A stretch of DNA of 64,000 nt. Source: CAVQCJ01 sp963849365 (GTDB lineage Bacteria; Actinomycetota; Actinomycetes; Prado026). Shown here one piece after another: positions 9,323 through 18,500 of this stretch. The notes below the pieces were generated by a model. It ran no database searches, was not told where the DNA came from, and saw only the letters and a program-made list of their open reading frames with translations. Positions within the stretch are counted from its first letter, which is position 1, and the number at the start of each line of letters is the position of its first letter. Position numbers and translations under genes: made by a program. The stretch is from the NCBI GenBank assembly GCA_963849365.1, contig CAWKHA010000001.1, positions 124,001-188,000 of the forward strand. The letters are read 5' to 3'.

Positions 9323-10592
9323 CGGGGCCGCCGACTCGTGGGGAGTCTCCGGCCACCATGCGTGCCAGCACGCGGACCGTCTCGCGCACCGAGTCCGGCT
9401 GGATCGCCGATGGCGAGGCACCTGGGTGGTGCGGCGCGATACGCACGCGCAGGACACCAGGTCGGGATGCGAACCGAAGCGGCGCATCGAGCAGGAGCGC
9501 CTCGCCGTCGACTCCGGCGGGCACAGGGTCGCCCGAGTCCACCGAGAACGCCGGCGTCGCCCACTGCCTCCATCCGCGTCCGCGCTCAAGCCCGCCCAGC
9601 ACGGCTACGCCGAGGACGCCGGCGTCGATCCGCGGACGCGTCCCGGTCCCGATGGCGCGACCCAGACGGTAGACGTCGTTCGACACGAGGATCACGGCCG
9701 CTCCCCGATGGGTCCGCCCGGCGTCGTCGGACCAGACCAGATCCTGCGAGCGGCCGCCGCCCGAGCCGAGAACGTCGGGTGCAGTGTCGAGAATCGTGCG
9801 CAGCTTCGCATCCCTGTAGCCCTCGCGCTGCACTGCCTCCGCGTAGAGACCCAGCGAGACGTTGTTGACGAAGACGCGGCCGTTGACCTCAGCGAGGTCG
9901 ACGCGCCGCTCCGTGCCCTGGACGAAGGCGTCAAGCGCGCCGACGACGTCATCGCGGTCGACGCCGAGGTCGAGGGCGAAGTGGTTGCGGGTGCCTGCGG
10001 GGATGCAGGCGAACGGCAGGTCGTGCTCAGCGGCGATCGCCGCCACGAGGGCCTGCGTGCCGTCACCGCCTGCTGCGGCCAGCGCGTCGGCTCCGGCTGC
10101 GACGGCATCCCGGACGAGCTGCTCGAGGTCGTCGCCCGACCGCAGCTCGATCGGCTGGATCCCGCGGCGTTGCGCCTCAGCCTCCAAATGGTGCGTGACC
10201 GCCTTCCCGCCACCGGACTTGGCGTTCCACACCACCACGGGGTGGCTCGGTCGGGTCGCGGCAGGCCAGCGGGCTTGAACTCGCAGGGCATTACGAGCGG
10301 CAGTGAACCCCGCCGCGATGAGCGCCACCGAGACCAGCCCGGCGACCATCGCCTCACCCGTCAGAGCAACCACCATCACGGCGACCATCAGTACCAGAGC
10401 AAGGACCAGCCGGGTGGTCCGCGGCGCCCCGCGACGCAAGATGCCGTCGCGCGCGATCCAGGCGGCCACGAACAGGAAGGCGACCGTAACGAGCCCTCGA
10501 GGCATCCTGCCGATTGCGACGATGACCAACAGGACGACCCCGACGACCAAGAGGACGAGTGCAGCGACGGCGAGCAGGCGGTGCGATCTCAT
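9315..10592 (-). CDS. Diacylglycerol-kinase-like lipid kinase with N-terminal membrane part
   Basis: 425 residues. The N-terminal ~105 are hydrophobic with four or so membrane segments. The remainder is a DAGK catalytic domain: WNAKSGGGK, the nucleotide loop AAGGDGTQALV, and PAGTRNHFALDLG. Soluble bacterial homologues phosphorylate diacylglycerol or related lipids; the membrane extension is an elaboration. It is translationally coupled on both sides: its ATG overlaps the SulP stop (ATGA at 10592-10589) and its end overlaps the PAP2 start. The ribosome site is GAGGAGG. A role in polyprenol or ceramide-like lipid phosphorylation is also possible. Confidence 0.87.
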   Translation of the reverse strand: MRSHRLLAVAALVLLVVGVVLLVIVAIGRMPRGLVTVAFLFVAAWIARDGILRRGAPRTTRLVLALVLMVAVMVVALTGEAMVAGLVSVALIAAGFTAARNALRVQARWPAATRPSHPVVVWNAKSGGGKAVTHHLEAEAQRRGIQPIELRSGDDLEQLVRDAVAAGADALAAAGGDGTQALVAAIAAEHDLPFACIPAGTRNHFALDLGVDRDDVVGALDAFVQGTERRVDLAEVNGRVFVNNVSLGLYAEAVQREGYRDAKLRTILDTAPDVLGSGGGRSQDLVWSDDAGRTHRGAAVILVSNDVYRLGRAIGTGTRPRIDAGVLGVAVLGGLERGRGWRQWATPAFSVDSGDPVPAGVDGEALLLDAPLRFASRPGVLRVRIAPHHPGASPSAIQPDSVRETVRVLARMVAGDSPRVGGPDE

Positions 10593-12385
10593 GGCGAGTC
10601 CTCCTCGAGTAGGGGTTCGCGGCGCTCATCTGCGTCTCGATCGCGCCAGACAGCATCGGGGTAGGACTCACGGTAGGCGGCGATGGCGTCGTCGAGCGTG
10701 CGGTAGTAGTGATCCGCGGCGATCGCTTGCCCCAGCCCGTACTGCCGGATCCGCGCGACGACCGGGTCCTTGAGCTCGGCGACCGCGAGCTCGATCCCAC
10801 GGGCGGCCATCTCCTGGTCGAGCTGCAGCAGGACGTCCGCGGCCGTCGTGTCTACGTCAGTGATCGGCTCGGCGGCCAGCAGGATCCAGCGAGGCGTCGG
10901 CTCGGAGTACGCAATCCGGCGTAGCTGCTCCCGGAAGGTACGCGCGTTGGCAAAGAACAGCGGGGCGTCGAACCGGTAGACGACCAGACCGTCGAGCTCC
11001 TGCGCAGACTCGTAGCGGGTGACGTCGTGCAGGCCGGACAGACCGTCAACCTGGCCGAGCCGAGCCTGGTAGGGCCACCACGCCCTGCGGAACACGTTGA
11101 GGATGGACAGCACGACGGCGACCGCGATCCCCGGGAGCACACCGAGCAGTGCGACGCCGAGGAAGGCCACCACGGAGATCACCCACTCGGTACGCCGTTG
11201 CCGCCACAGCCGACGCGTCCCCGCTACGTCCGCGAGCGACAGGGCAGCCGCGATGACGACCGCGGCGAGTGTCGCACTGGGCAGGTTCTTCAACAGCCCT
11301 GGCAGGGCGAGCAGCATCACCGTGATGGTGGCGGCGCCGACCACGCCGGTGAGCTGAGTACGCGCGCCCGACTGCTCGGCAACCGCGGTGCGAGATCCGC
11401 TCGTGCTCACGGGGAAGCCTTGGAACAGTCCAGCAGCGATGTTGGCAGCGCCGATACCCACCATCTCCTGGTCGGCACGAACCTCTTGGCCGCTCCTGGC
11501 GGCGAACGCCGACGCGGTCGAGATCGTGTCGGTCAGTGCCACGAGCGCGATCCCGACGGCGCCCGCAACGAGCAACGGAAGGTCAGAGGCCGACACCCGA
11601 GGAATGGTGAACGGCGGAAAGCCTTGCGGAAGAACGCCCACCAGCGAAACATCCTTGGCCCCGAGGTCGAACACGACCGCTAGGAGGATCGACAGCACGA
11701 CGGCGACCAAGACGGCTGGAACCTTCCGGTACCAATGCTGCAGCACCAGGATCACGGTCAGCGCAAAGCACCCGACGACGAGTGCGGCCGGGACGGTCTG
11801 CCCGTCGGTGACTCCCTGGACGAAGCCGCGCAGCTCGCCGACGAGCCCGTCGGCGTCGACAGAGAAACCAAACAGCTTCGGTAGCTGTCCGACGACGATG
11901 GTGAGCGCCAGCCCGTTCATGTAGCCGATCTGCGTAGGCTTTGACAGCAGATCCGCGACCAGACCCAGCTTGGCAACGCCGGCCAGCACCATGAACGCGC
12001 CGACGAGCAGGGCCAGCATCGAGGCCAGCGCGACCGCTGTCGCGGGATCGCCGTTCGCCGCGATAAGGGGGAGGATCGTTGCGGCGATCATCGGGCCGAG
12101 CGACGAGTCCGGTCCCAGTACCAGAATGCGCGAGGGGCCGAAGACGGCGTACCCGAGAAGGCAAAGGATCGACGTGTATAGGCCCGTGACGGGCGGCAGC
12201 CCAGCTAGCTCAGCGTAGGCCATGCCCTGGGGCACCAGCAGCGCCGTGAGTACGAGACCGGCCACGACGTCCTTGGCGAGCCACCCACGCTGGTAGGACC
12301 GCAGAGTCGCAAGACCAGGGACCCAGGCCGGCGCCGCCCGCCCCGCCACGGGCCCGGCACCACCTTCCGAGGACGGGCTCGTCAC
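10589..12385 (-). CDS. SulP-family anion transporter with STAS domain
   Basis: 598-residue membrane permease, complete for the family: ten or more hydrophobic helices, the family box GLYTSILCLLGYAVFGPSR near residues 69-87, and a C-terminal cytoplasmic STAS domain (residues ~450-570). SulP proteins move sulfate, bicarbonate or other anions. The start is GTG 12385 after GAGAGGGGA. It sits in the middle of a lipid-phosphate block and overlaps the kinase gene by four bases, so anion exchange may be linked to that pathway. The substrate cannot be assigned. Confidence 0.9.
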   Translation of the reverse strand: MTSPSSEGGAGPVAGRAAPAWVPGLATLRSYQRGWLAKDVVAGLVLTALLVPQGMAYAELAGLPPVTGLYTSILCLLGYAVFGPSRILVLGPDSSLGPMIAATILPLIAANGDPATAVALASMLALLVGAFMVLAGVAKLGLVADLLSKPTQIGYMNGLALTIVVGQLPKLFGFSVDADGLVGELRGFVQGVTDGQTVPAALVVGCFALTVILVLQHWYRKVPAVLVAVVLSILLAVVFDLGAKDVSLVGVLPQGFPPFTIPRVSASDLPLLVAGAVGIALVALTDTISTASAFAARSGQEVRADQEMVGIGAANIAAGLFQGFPVSTSGSRTAVAEQSGARTQLTGVVGAATITVMLLALPGLLKNLPSATLAAVVIAAALSLADVAGTRRLWRQRRTEWVISVVAFLGVALLGVLPGIAVAVVLSILNVFRRAWWPYQARLGQVDGLSGLHDVTRYESAQELDGLVVYRFDAPLFFANARTFREQLRRIAYSEPTPRWILLAAEPITDVDTTAADVLLQLDQEMAARGIELAVAELKDPVVARIRQYGLGQAIAADHYYRTLDDAIAAYRESYPDAVWRDRDADERREPLLEEDSP

Positions 12386-12479
12386 TCACGATCCCCTCTC
12401 TGACGAACCGATGATCTCAGACGAGGCATGCCGGCACAGCGCCGCGGACGACCCGCCGCGGTCGCCGCCTTCTCGCGTG

Positions 12480-13175
12480 TCAGTCGTGGATTGGCCATCG
12501 CGCTGCCAGCAGCCAGGTGACAGTCCCGGCGAGCAGGCCGATCGCCGCGCCGCCGATGACGTCGATGGGCCAGTGGGCGCCGATGTAGATCCTGTGGCAC
12601 GCCACGAGAACGGCGAACGTCACCCCGACGATCCGTTGGGGCCACCGCATCCACGGCCACAGCGCGGATACCGCAGCAACGGCCATCGCAGTGTGCGCAG
12701 ATGGGTAGGCGTTACCGTGCGGGTCTGTTGGGTAGCCGTGGGTGTCCAGGCCGGGAATCACCCACAGAGGGCGGGGTTGGTCCGCCAGTCGCTTCATGAC
12801 CTGCGCCGCGAGTTCGCTGAAGGCGAGCGCGACGAGCAAGGCGCGTAGTAGCTCGAGGCGCTGGGCGGTCCGGGGGGCGGTGAGCAGGACCCACCCAACC
12901 AGTACGGCCGCCACCACGAGCAACGGCACGGGTCGAAGCAACGGGTTCACCGCGGCGAAGATCACGGCGAATGGCTGTGGAGGATGGTTGAACCAGAGCA
13001 CGAGGCCGGTCTGTGCCTCCTCAGCTGCCGGCCGCACGGTGAGCCAGGCGGACAGGGCGATCACGGCCGCCGACAGGCCGCCTAGCATCAAGGCGAGGAA
13101 CGGTCGGGGTGACCTTGGCCTCCCCATGGGCTGGTCGGCTGCGGGTGTCGCCGCCGCGTCCGCCTCGGGCGTCAT
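12480..13175 (-). CDS. PAP2-family lipid phosphatase with N-terminal extension
   Basis: 231 residues from the ATG at 13175; the frame is open further upstream, but no better start or ribosome site is seen, and 13175 lies 59 bases after the previous gene. A Pro/Ala-rich tail is followed by several membrane helices. PAP2 signatures are KRLADQPRP (K-x6-RP), YPSAHT, and CHRIYIGAHWPID. It has a longer loop between the first two motifs than the second PAP2 protein at 8741-9322 and is not a close copy. It probably acts on a lipid phosphate at the outer membrane face. Confidence 0.85.
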   Translation of the reverse strand: MTPEADAAATPAADQPMGRPRSPRPFLALMLGGLSAAVIALSAWLTVRPAAEEAQTGLVLWFNHPPQPFAVIFAAVNPLLRPVPLLVVAAVLVGWVLLTAPRTAQRLELLRALLVALAFSELAAQVMKRLADQPRPLWVIPGLDTHGYPTDPHGNAYPSAHTAMAVAAVSALWPWMRWPQRIVGVTFAVLVACHRIYIGAHWPIDVIGGAAIGLLAGTVTWLLAARWPIHD

Positions 13176-13234
13176 GCCGCCAGAAAGTACACGCTCGCTG
13201 TCCTGTTCGGGCGGTGGTGAATCATTGGGCTCGG

Positions 13235-15631
13235 TTACAGGTACCCATGCTTCTCCAGCCACCTGGAGGCGAAGAAGCCTTCCGTTGCCGGCAGGTAGAA
13301 CGTGGACACGCGCCACACGACCGTGGCCGCGACCGCGATGTCGCTGGGGACGCCCAGCGGCACCAGGAAGCCGGTCATCACCGCCTCGGACACGCCGATG
13401 CCGCCCGGCACCGGGATGACGCCTTGGAACAGGCAGGTGGCCACGACCACGACGGTGCACGAGATGAGGTTCAGACGCGACCCGAGGGCGTACAGCGCAG
13501 CCCACAGGATGAGCCCCCACAGCACCTGGACGAGCAGCTGGCTACCGAACAGGCCCAGTGCCCGGCTCGGAGATCGCACCAGATCGGCCAGAGCCGCCCA
13601 CACCGACTTCAGAACGGGCAGTACGCGGTCGTGCAGCCGCTTGACCTTCCATACCGCCATGACTGTGGCCACCGCGAGCACGGCGACGATCGCCAGCACC
13701 AGCTCCCAGTCGACGTCGCTCGACGACGTGGCCGTGATGTTGAACGACACCGCGCCGGTCGCGAACGCCAGCACCAGCAGGACCGCCTGCACGATGAACC
13801 CGGAGAAGCCGTCGATCCCACCCTGGGTGACAGCCACCGCCGGGGGGACGCCGTACTTGTAGAGGAACGCGGCGTTCATCGTGACCCGGCCCGCGACGCC
13901 CGGAATGGCGAACGAGATGAACGCGATCGCGCTCTGCAGGATGGCCATGGGCCGCAGCGGGAGCGAGCGCCCGACGGCGAACATCATCGCGGTCGCCTGG
14001 GGGATGAACGTGACCTGGCCCAAGATCACCGACGCGATGAGGACCCACCCGATCGCGTTCTGGAGCTCGGCCCACAGCTGCGCGTAGTCGACTCCGGCGA
14101 GGACGGGGAGCATGGCACCGACGAACAGCAGCAGCACGACCAGGGTGAGCACGTCGCGCAGACCCAGCCGCCGGAGCTTGACCGGCCTCGGTGGCTCGAC
14201 CCCGGTCAGCTCGACGATGCGGGCGCGCAGGTCCTTCACGGTCCGGGACGCCTTGTCCGCCTGCCTGCGCTCGCGTGACGTGAGAGCGGGTGTCTGCAAG
14301 TACGCCAACGCGGCGCCGAGGCGTTCGTCTCCCAGACCGTCTTGCGCGGTGGCGACCGCACGGTCGACACCGACCAGGCTGGACAGCCCGAACAGCAGCC
14401 GCACCACGTCCAGCTGCGCGTCACGGTCACGGAATCGCAGCGACCCAGTGGAGAAGTCGCCGATGATCGGGCCGTCGTCGTCCAACCGCACCGCATCCGG
14501 GTCCAGCGATCCGTGCGTGATTCCCGCGTTGTGCAGCCGTACGACATCCCGCCACAGCTGGACCAGGTCGGCGTCCTGCACCGCCTCTGGGTCGCACTGC
14601 GCCAACCGGACTCCGCGGCGGGTCGTGGCCAGGACCGCGACCTCGCCCGATGGGCTCGCCGCTGCGAGGACCTCGGGGACCGGTACGCGCGCACGGCCGG
14701 CCAGCACAGTCACGAGAGCCTCGTGCTCCGCCGTCTGCAACCGTGAGGAGGCGAGACCACTTCCTTCCCCTCGATAGGCGACCGCCCGCCACGCCTTGGC
14801 TGCCAGCTGCGAGTTGGTGGCATCGCGACCGAAGGCCTTGACCTCCACCTGCCCCCCGTCGGGGCCGACGCCCACCATCCGTCGGACCCCCCACGACTGG
14901 TCGGGGTCGATCGTCAGCAATGTCAGCGGAAGGCCCAGATCGGTCAGGCCCTCGGCCACCGAAGCGACGTCCGGGTAACCCTCCGGTGAGCCGAAGGCGA
15001 GCAGGACGCCGCCAGCGCAGACCAGGCTGATCCCCAGCCCCCCTATCGCTCCGCTCGGTTCGCCGAAGCCGAGCGCAGCCGCGGCTAGGCCGGTGAGCAG
15101 CACGATGGCCCAGCCCAGCCGGCGGATCGGGCGCGCCAGATGTGGAGACGCGGCGATCAGCACCGCGGCAACGGTCGCCACGCGCACGACGGGGAACTGG
15201 GCCTGTCCCGATTCCTGGCTGAACTCCGGGAAGGGCACCGGCCACAGCTGGTCGAGCCACGCCATCAGTGCCAGCGTGACCAGCGTGGCGAGGACGCCCG
15301 CCACTGAGACGTCGCGTAACGCCGAGCCGCGCCGGGCCCACATCAGCACGCCCACGACGCTCACCGCGTAGACGAGCCCGAGGGAGAAGACGAACAGCAA
15401 CAATGAGACGGCCCACGCCGGAAGCGCGGCCACCAGGCTGGAGATCGTCTGCTCCGAGCTGTCGCCGTTCTGGAAGACCAAGATGCCCCAGCCGGCCAGC
15501 ACTAGACCGACCACGACCATGGCGACGTCGCTCGCCCGGCGCACCCGCGGCTGTTCATCAACAGCGACCAGGTATCGAGACCGTGGGGCGGGGATCGGCC
15601 CAGCGCCCCCACCTCCCACATCTGCTCTCAT
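13235..15631 (-). CDS. Kinase-like / flippase-like fusion membrane protein (UPF0104, LPG-synthase TM type)
   Basis: About 798 residues. An N-terminal region of several membrane helices is followed by a protein-kinase-like domain (~residues 250-450) and a C-terminal eight-helix UPF0104 domain (from ~residue 500) of the lysylphosphatidylglycerol-synthase flippase type, ending with IPVPGGIGVSEAVMTG. The kinase catalytic loop reads HGSLDPD (His373), where active relatives have HGD or HRD, so the catalytic Asp is missing; the metal-binding Asp of GDFSTG (Asp392) is kept. This suggests a pseudokinase sensor or regulatory domain. The start chosen is ATG 15631, 34 bases after the preceding gene. Confidence 0.82.
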   Translation of the reverse strand: MRADVGGGGAGPIPAPRSRYLVAVDEQPRVRRASDVAMVVVGLVLAGWGILVFQNGDSSEQTISSLVAALPAWAVSLLLFVFSLGLVYAVSVVGVLMWARRGSALRDVSVAGVLATLVTLALMAWLDQLWPVPFPEFSQESGQAQFPVVRVATVAAVLIAASPHLARPIRRLGWAIVLLTGLAAAALGFGEPSGAIGGLGISLVCAGGVLLAFGSPEGYPDVASVAEGLTDLGLPLTLLTIDPDQSWGVRRMVGVGPDGGQVEVKAFGRDATNSQLAAKAWRAVAYRGEGSGLASSRLQTAEHEALVTVLAGRARVPVPEVLAAASPSGEVAVLATTRRGVRLAQCDPEAVQDADLVQLWRDVVRLHNAGITHGSLDPDAVRLDDDGPIIGDFSTGSLRFRDRDAQLDVVRLLFGLSSLVGVDRAVATAQDGLGDERLGAALAYLQTPALTSRERRQADKASRTVKDLRARIVELTGVEPPRPVKLRRLGLRDVLTLVVLLLFVGAMLPVLAGVDYAQLWAELQNAIGWVLIASVILGQVTFIPQATAMMFAVGRSLPLRPMAILQSAIAFISFAIPGVAGRVTMNAAFLYKYGVPPAVAVTQGGIDGFSGFIVQAVLLVLAFATGAVSFNITATSSSDVDWELVLAIVAVLAVATVMAVWKVKRLHDRVLPVLKSVWAALADLVRSPSRALGLFGSQLLVQVLWGLILWAALYALGSRLNLISCTVVVVATCLFQGVIPVPGGIGVSEAVMTGFLVPLGVPSDIAVAATVVWRVSTFYLPATEGFFASRWLEKHGYL

Positions 15632-15665
15632 GTCCGGCTCTGGCGGCGGGGGGCGAAGGCCGGGG

Positions 15666-16733
15666 TCAGTCGGTCGGCTGGGCGGCGGCGAAGGTCCGGG
15701 CAGCGCGCCGGCTCCATGCCACCAGGCATGCGACGCCGATGATGATCTGGGGCACGTACGACGCGGCCCGCCACACCAGATCGGCTGCAGTCGCAACACC
15801 ATCGCTGACGCCCATCGCGGTGAGCAACGCGATCAGGAACGCGTCCACCGTGCCCAGGCCCCCCGGAGTGATCGGGATCATGATTCCGATCTGGGCGACC
15901 GCCCACGCCCCGAACGCGACCAGGAACGAGGTCTGGGTCCCTCCGCCCTCCACTCCACGCAGGGCCGCGAACAGGATCAGGAACTGGGTGAACGACACGA
16001 CCAGCCGCGTGAAGGTGAGCCCTGCCCAACGTCGCCGGACCAGGTCGACGACACTGAGTCGGAAGCCCACCAGCATGGGCGCGAAGTCCACGTCCGGGTG
16101 CTTCTTCGACCGGCTGACCACCGGCCTGGCGATCGTGTTGGCCAGGCCGCCGAGGCGTGCGGCCAGCCGTTCGCTGCGCATGATCAGGCCGAAGACCAGG
16201 ATCATCGCAAGCAGAACCACTAGGCCGACGATCGCCACGATCACGTAAGGGCCTGCGCCGATCGTGCCGGACGCGGAGATCGCGATGAGTCCCAACACGG
16301 GTAGTCCGAGCGTGGCGAAGATGCTCCAGACACCCACGGCACCAATGGCGGCAGTCGCCGCGGCAGGGGCGACCTGGTAGGTGTCGAGCATTGCGTACTG
16401 GACACCCAGGCCGAATGCGCCACCGGCCGGGATCCCGTTGCTGATCGCGAATGCGCCCTGATTCAGCTGTGACGCTTGCCTGTACGGCAGTCCTGGGGTG
16501 GCTGCCATGAACGGGAACCCGTAGCAGACGTTGTACACGACCACGGTGATCACGATCAGGCCGATCGCGGCAGCGGTCATAGCCTGGATAGCGACCAGCG
16601 CGTCCGCATAGGACCCGATCTGTGGGATCACACCCAAGAAGATGACGGCTAGCGCGACCACGCCGAGGGCCGCCCCGATCAGGGTCTTCTTCCGGTCCAG
16701 AGCGGGGCGCGGGCCGACCTCTGCGGCAGACAC
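15666..16733 (-). CDS. UPF0104 flippase-like membrane protein
   Basis: 355 residues with about eight membrane helices of the LPG-synthase transmembrane family; proteins of this type are thought to flip lipids or lipid-linked intermediates. Motifs are FPFMAATPGLPYRQASQL near the N terminus and MIPITPGGLGTVDAFLIALL before the last helices. It is a close paralogue of the protein at 45007-46095: both begin ...LDRKK and share IPQIGSY and the GGAFGLGVQYAML segment. The paralogue supports the GTG start at 16733, which lies seven bases after a TAGGCT promoter box. It is the first gene of the six-gene block. Confidence 0.85.
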   Translation of the reverse strand: MSAAEVGPRPALDRKKTLIGAALGVVALAVIFLGVIPQIGSYADALVAIQAMTAAAIGLIVITVVVYNVCYGFPFMAATPGLPYRQASQLNQGAFAISNGIPAGGAFGLGVQYAMLDTYQVAPAAATAAIGAVGVWSIFATLGLPVLGLIAISASGTIGAGPYVIVAIVGLVVLLAMILVFGLIMRSERLAARLGGLANTIARPVVSRSKKHPDVDFAPMLVGFRLSVVDLVRRRWAGLTFTRLVVSFTQFLILFAALRGVEGGGTQTSFLVAFGAWAVAQIGIMIPITPGGLGTVDAFLIALLTAMGVSDGVATAADLVWRAASYVPQIIIGVACLVAWSRRAARTFAAAQPTD

Positions 16734-16740
16734 GCAACTC

Positions 16741-16746
16741 AGCCTA
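16741..16746 (-). promoter_or_regulatory. -10 box for a leaderless transcript
   Basis: TAGGCT on the minus strand, seven bases before the GTG start of the flippase-like gene. There is no ribosome site between. It is the likely promoter of the whole lipid-phosphate block. Confidence 0.6.
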
Positions 16747-17317
16747 GTGTCCCCTGAACCTAGATCTGGGCGACTCGCCAACGCCCGCAACGTCCGCGGT
16801 GTCGCCCGACGCCCCGCGGCCACACGCGGCCGATGGACGATGATCAGGCCGTGAGCGGGACCAGTGTGTCCGTGCTTTCTCAACGATCGTCTCGGAGCCG
16901 GTTTCCTGGCTGAGGCACCATCGCGAGCGTGTACGCGGCGTCTCGGCACCCGCTCGCTGGCCTCATGCGGCGAGAAACGGGGGGTGGGGCCCATCACTGA
17001 CTCGTTTCGGAGACTGGGGGGTAGCGGGGAGCTCGACTCCACGGACGTCCGCGTTGGCTGTCCGTGGAGTCGGGAACCGGTCGAGGTCGAGGAGGATCAC
17101 TGGCTGAGGCGCTCCAGGGCCTCGGCGAACCGCGGCAACTCCTCGTCGATCCCGCTCCGTAGACCAGAGCCGCGACCTGGCTGGCCGCCACGCATGTACG
17201 GTTGGCATGGCGTGTGTCTGGACCTAAGGCGATCCTCGGCGGACAGTCGCCGTTGACCTGTCTGGCCGTTCGGTGTTACACCGAAGTGGTGGTTTCGGTT
17301 GGGGAGGCTCCGATGAG
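16747..17317. other. Gene-free region with a decayed toxin-antitoxin fragment
   Basis: 570 bp without an intact gene. On the minus strand, 17155-17080 reads as the end of an antitoxin (DEELPRFAEALERLSQ, stop) running into a toxin-like start (ILLDLDRF), then homology stops. The rest shows no family. Promoter signals for the following regulator gene are expected near 17270-17300. Confidence 0.6.
17080..17149. repeat. 70-bp direct repeat, copy 1
   Basis: Matches 21434-21503 at 67 of 70 positions in the same orientation, 4,354 bp apart. It covers the antitoxin-toxin junction of a Doc-type module. In this copy the toxin part is lost right after the repeat. Confidence 0.9.
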
Positions 17318-18415
17318 ATGGGCCCGGCTTGGTCGACCGCTCGGGTCGGTGGTCGCCCAGTCACTCTCGCGCCGATGACCCACGGCGCAGGGATCCGCTT
17401 CCTCCCCATTTCTGGTCGCCGTCTCGCGTACACGGTGACCGGGGACGGGCCGCCGCTGGTTGCGCCGGCCTGGTGGGTCAGCCACTTGGAGCTGGACTGG
17501 GAGAACTCGGCGTTTCGAGGTCTGTGGGAATCGGTCGGCGAGGGCTACGCCGTGGTGCGCTATGACCGGCTCGGTGTCGGCATGTCCGATCGTGATGTGC
17601 ACGAGGAGGAGCTGTCGCTCGACGCTGAGGTCTCGTTGCTGGGTGGTGTGCTCGACGAGCTGGGCTTGGAGAGCGTCGTGCTGGTCGGCGGCTCGTCGGG
17701 CGGTTGCGCCGCGATCGCGTTCGCGGCTCGGTTCCCCGAGCGGGTGAGTCGCCTGTTGCTGTACGGCGCGTACGCCGACGGCTCCTCGGTCACTTCGCCG
17801 GAGGTGCGGGAGGCGCTCGTTGCCACCGTGCGGTCACACTGGGGGCTGGGCTCGCGGGTGCTGGCCGATATCCTTCTGGGGGAGGCCGACAGCGCGGAGC
17901 AGGAGCGGCTGGCGCGCTATCAGCGCTCGGCGGCGAGCCCGGAGACGGCGGCGAGGTTGCTGGAGCAGATCTACCGCAACGACGTGCGAGCGGAGCTGGA
18001 ACGGGTGCGTGCGCCGACGCTGGTCGTACACCGTCGTGCCGATCGCGCCATCCCCTACCACCTCGGCCGGGAGCTCGCGGCGGCGATCCCGGGGGCGACC
18101 TTGCTCCCGCTCAACGGGAGCGCCCATTTCCCGTGGGCTGGGGATGCGCACTCGGTGGCGCGCGCGTTGCGTTCGGCTCTCGTGCCCGAGACGCCGGCCA
18201 GGCTTGCTGGAGAGCCGGCGGCGGTGCTGCTCTCCGGCCGCGAGCGCGAGGTGCTGGCGCTGGTCGCGAGAGGTCTGACCGACCGGGAGATCGCCGAACA
18301 GCTGGTCCTGAGCCAGCACACCGTGCACCGCCACGTCGCGAACATTCGCCACAAGCTCGGGCACGGTTCTCGCTCAGCGGCGGTCGCTGAGGCGGCGCGT
18401 CTGGGTCTGCTCTGA
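17318..18415 (+). CDS. Alpha/beta hydrolase fused to LuxR-type DNA-binding domain
   Basis: 365 residues. The N-terminal ~260 form an alpha/beta hydrolase with nucleophile elbow GGSSGG, an acid region at VVHRRADRAIP, and the catalytic His in NGSAHFPWAGD. The C terminus is a LuxR helix-turn-helix: SGREREVLALVARGLTDREI followed by TVHRHVANIRHKLG. This is a one-component regulator that probably binds or hydrolyses a small ester or lactone and changes transcription in response. The start at ATG 17318 follows GGGGAGG by ten bases; ATG 17375 is an alternative. It may control the downstream methyltransferase and LLM oxidoreductase genes. Confidence 0.88.
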   Translation: MGPAWSTARVGGRPVTLAPMTHGAGIRFLPISGRRLAYTVTGDGPPLVAPAWWVSHLELDWENSAFRGLWESVGEGYAVVRYDRLGVGMSDRDVHEEELSLDAEVSLLGGVLDELGLESVVLVGGSSGGCAAIAFAARFPERVSRLLLYGAYADGSSVTSPEVREALVATVRSHWGLGSRVLADILLGEADSAEQERLARYQRSAASPETAARLLEQIYRNDVRAELERVRAPTLVVHRRADRAIPYHLGRELAAAIPGATLLPLNGSAHFPWAGDAHSVARALRSALVPETPARLAGEPAAVLLSGREREVLALVARGLTDREIAEQLVLSQHTVHRHVANIRHKLGHGSRSAAVAEAARLGLL

Positions 18416-18500
18416 CACAGGTCACCCGAACGGGCCATGTTTGCCAGATGGCCGGTCCGAGCGATGTGGCGACCCCCCTGGCGGGCGCACTGTCGCAGTC

